In this document: one piece after another, positions 62,959 to 64,000 of the stretch
Position numbering within the stretch: the stretch's first letter is position 1
How the letters are laid out: each line of letters begins with the position of its first letter
Source of the DNA: Panagrolaimus kolymaensis
Taxonomy: Eukaryota > Nematoda > Chromadorea > Rhabditida > Panagrolaimidae
Assembly: GCA_028622995.1 (NCBI GenBank)
Contig: JAJQJQ010000049.1
Location: 1-64,000, forward strand
DNA length: 64,000 nucleotides
Direction of reading: 5' to 3'
Notes under the pieces: model-generated
Told to the model about the DNA's origin: nothing
Seen by the model: the letters and a program-made list of their open reading frames with translations, nothing else
Databases searched by the model: none
Position numbers and translations under genes: made by a program

Positions 62959-64000
62959 ATGGAAAATTTTGAAACAACTAAAAATCTCAAACAATTATTA
63001 CCGCTAATTTACATTCTTCCAACTTATGTTTTGTATTTATTCGAACTTTATTTAATGTTTATCAGTAAAGATAAAAAGAAATTTAACGCGTCTTTTTATA
63101 AAATTTTTGGATTCTCTGCCATCATTTATATTCTAAATTCAATTTTCTATTATATAAATATACGAATGCCAAAAACTCCATTTTTTATTCCATTTGTTAA
63201 AAGTTGGGGAAATCAAAGCTTTTTAATATCTTTTTTGGTCATGATCACAAGATATCTGGCTGATCCAATGCAAATTGCTTCCGTACTTCTCGCATTTAAT
63301 AGATTTACCGTTTTTGTTTTGAAACAAGGATATCAAAAATTTTGGGACCGATATTTAATTTATCATTTATTGTTTTGCACGTTTATTCCAATTTTATTGT
63401 CTTGGCATTATCCTTTTAGAGGATATTATATGAAACTTGAAAATTCATCAGATCCCGATGGAACTCGATACTCCGCAATTCTTTATGATCCAGTTCCATG
63501 GATGAATAATTCTCGAAATGCTGTAATTATTATTGGTTTAACAGCATTTTTATCTTTTTGCTTGAATTTTTATGTAATTGGAAAGTTACTTCAACAAAGA
63601 TTTGGAAGTAAGCAACAAATTATTCAGAAAAGTGCTACGCCTCAGGATATTAAAATGGCCATTTATACTGTATTGATTCTTTTAACCGAAATCGTTGGAG
63701 TTATTCAACAAGTAAGAATTTTTGCGGAATCATAAATAGCAAAATTTATTGGCCAATGTTAACAACTTTTTTTGCAGGCTTTATTTCTTTCGGCTAAAGA
63801 TCAAGCTTTTATTAATTTTTTGTTTGATATCCAATATTATATCGTTGATTTTGGAACTCTCACACCTGCATGGTTTATATTAATAACCAACACAAATTTA
63901 CGAGAACAAATTTTAATGAGAATTATGTTTAAAAATGTTCAACAAATCGCAACTTCTGTATCTGGCGGAAGCCATCCAAAACCTTCACAACGAATCGTAA
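62959..64000 (+). CDS. Serpentine chemoreceptor, Srg-like (runs off the window)
   Basis: Exon 1 is 62959-63711 and exon 2 runs from 63778 to the window end, split by a 66 bp intron (GTAAGA...TTTGCAG) in phase 0. The joined frame reads GVIQQ-ALFLSAKDQAF and is still open at 64000 after about 325 residues, so the 3' end is missing or just beyond. Seven hydrophobic segments are visible at about 13-35, 48-68, 93-121, 132-150, 186-211, 232-256 and in exon 2 around YYIVDFGTLTPAWFILI. Family marks are LPTYVLYLFELYL in helix 1, SFYKIF before helix 2, AFNRFTVFV at the end of helix 3, and the TPAWFILITNTNLREQIL end of helix 7. Srg proteins are nematode-specific G-protein-coupled receptors of sensory neurons. 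The ligand is unknown. Another class close to Srg is possible. Confidence 0.85.

Overview
The window looks like nuclear DNA of a nematode. The support is a seven-helix chemoreceptor of the Srg type at the right end, a DUF229 sulfatase-like protein, a divergent F-box-like protein pair with very short AT-rich introns (47-77 bp, GT...AG with TTTTCAG-type acceptors), and very high AT content. The family and species cannot be fixed from this sequence; a tylenchine (Panagrolaimus-like) worm is my guess from the style of the F-box-like proteins.

Positions 1 to about 55239 are one satellite array. The monomer is 140 or 141 bp, highly homogeneous and always head to tail; I estimate about 370 copies. 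Two unrelated LTR elements interrupt it. The first (34696-36809, minus strand) is a 2.1 kb element with two 172 bp LTRs, a 5 bp target duplication, and a single intact gag ORF with no protease, reverse transcriptase or integrase. The second is a 182 bp solo LTR, seen three times (44089, 46947, 50086) with the same target duplication in the same place. One insertion was therefore copied along with about 19-21 monomers as a higher-order repeat. Private variants elsewhere show further block duplications. Near the right edge (54647-54835) three 63 bp units lie in tandem and read as one open frame.

From about 55240 the array stops inside a gene. A 5'-truncated pseudogene (55240-56521) is a paralogue of the more complete gene at 60283-62062. 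Both encode a helical HAT/TPR-like N-terminal part joined by splicing to an F-box-like segment and a conserved C-terminal part. Between them lie an orphan exon-like ORF (57236-57396) and a DUF229 gene (58121-59958, two exons). The window ends in the second exon of an srg-like chemoreceptor gene (62959 to beyond 64000). All these genes are on the plus strand. I see no operon-type spacing and no evidence that they act in one pathway; they look like members of expanded nematode gene families beside a heterochromatin-like block. I recognised no tRNA, rRNA or CRISPR array by eye.
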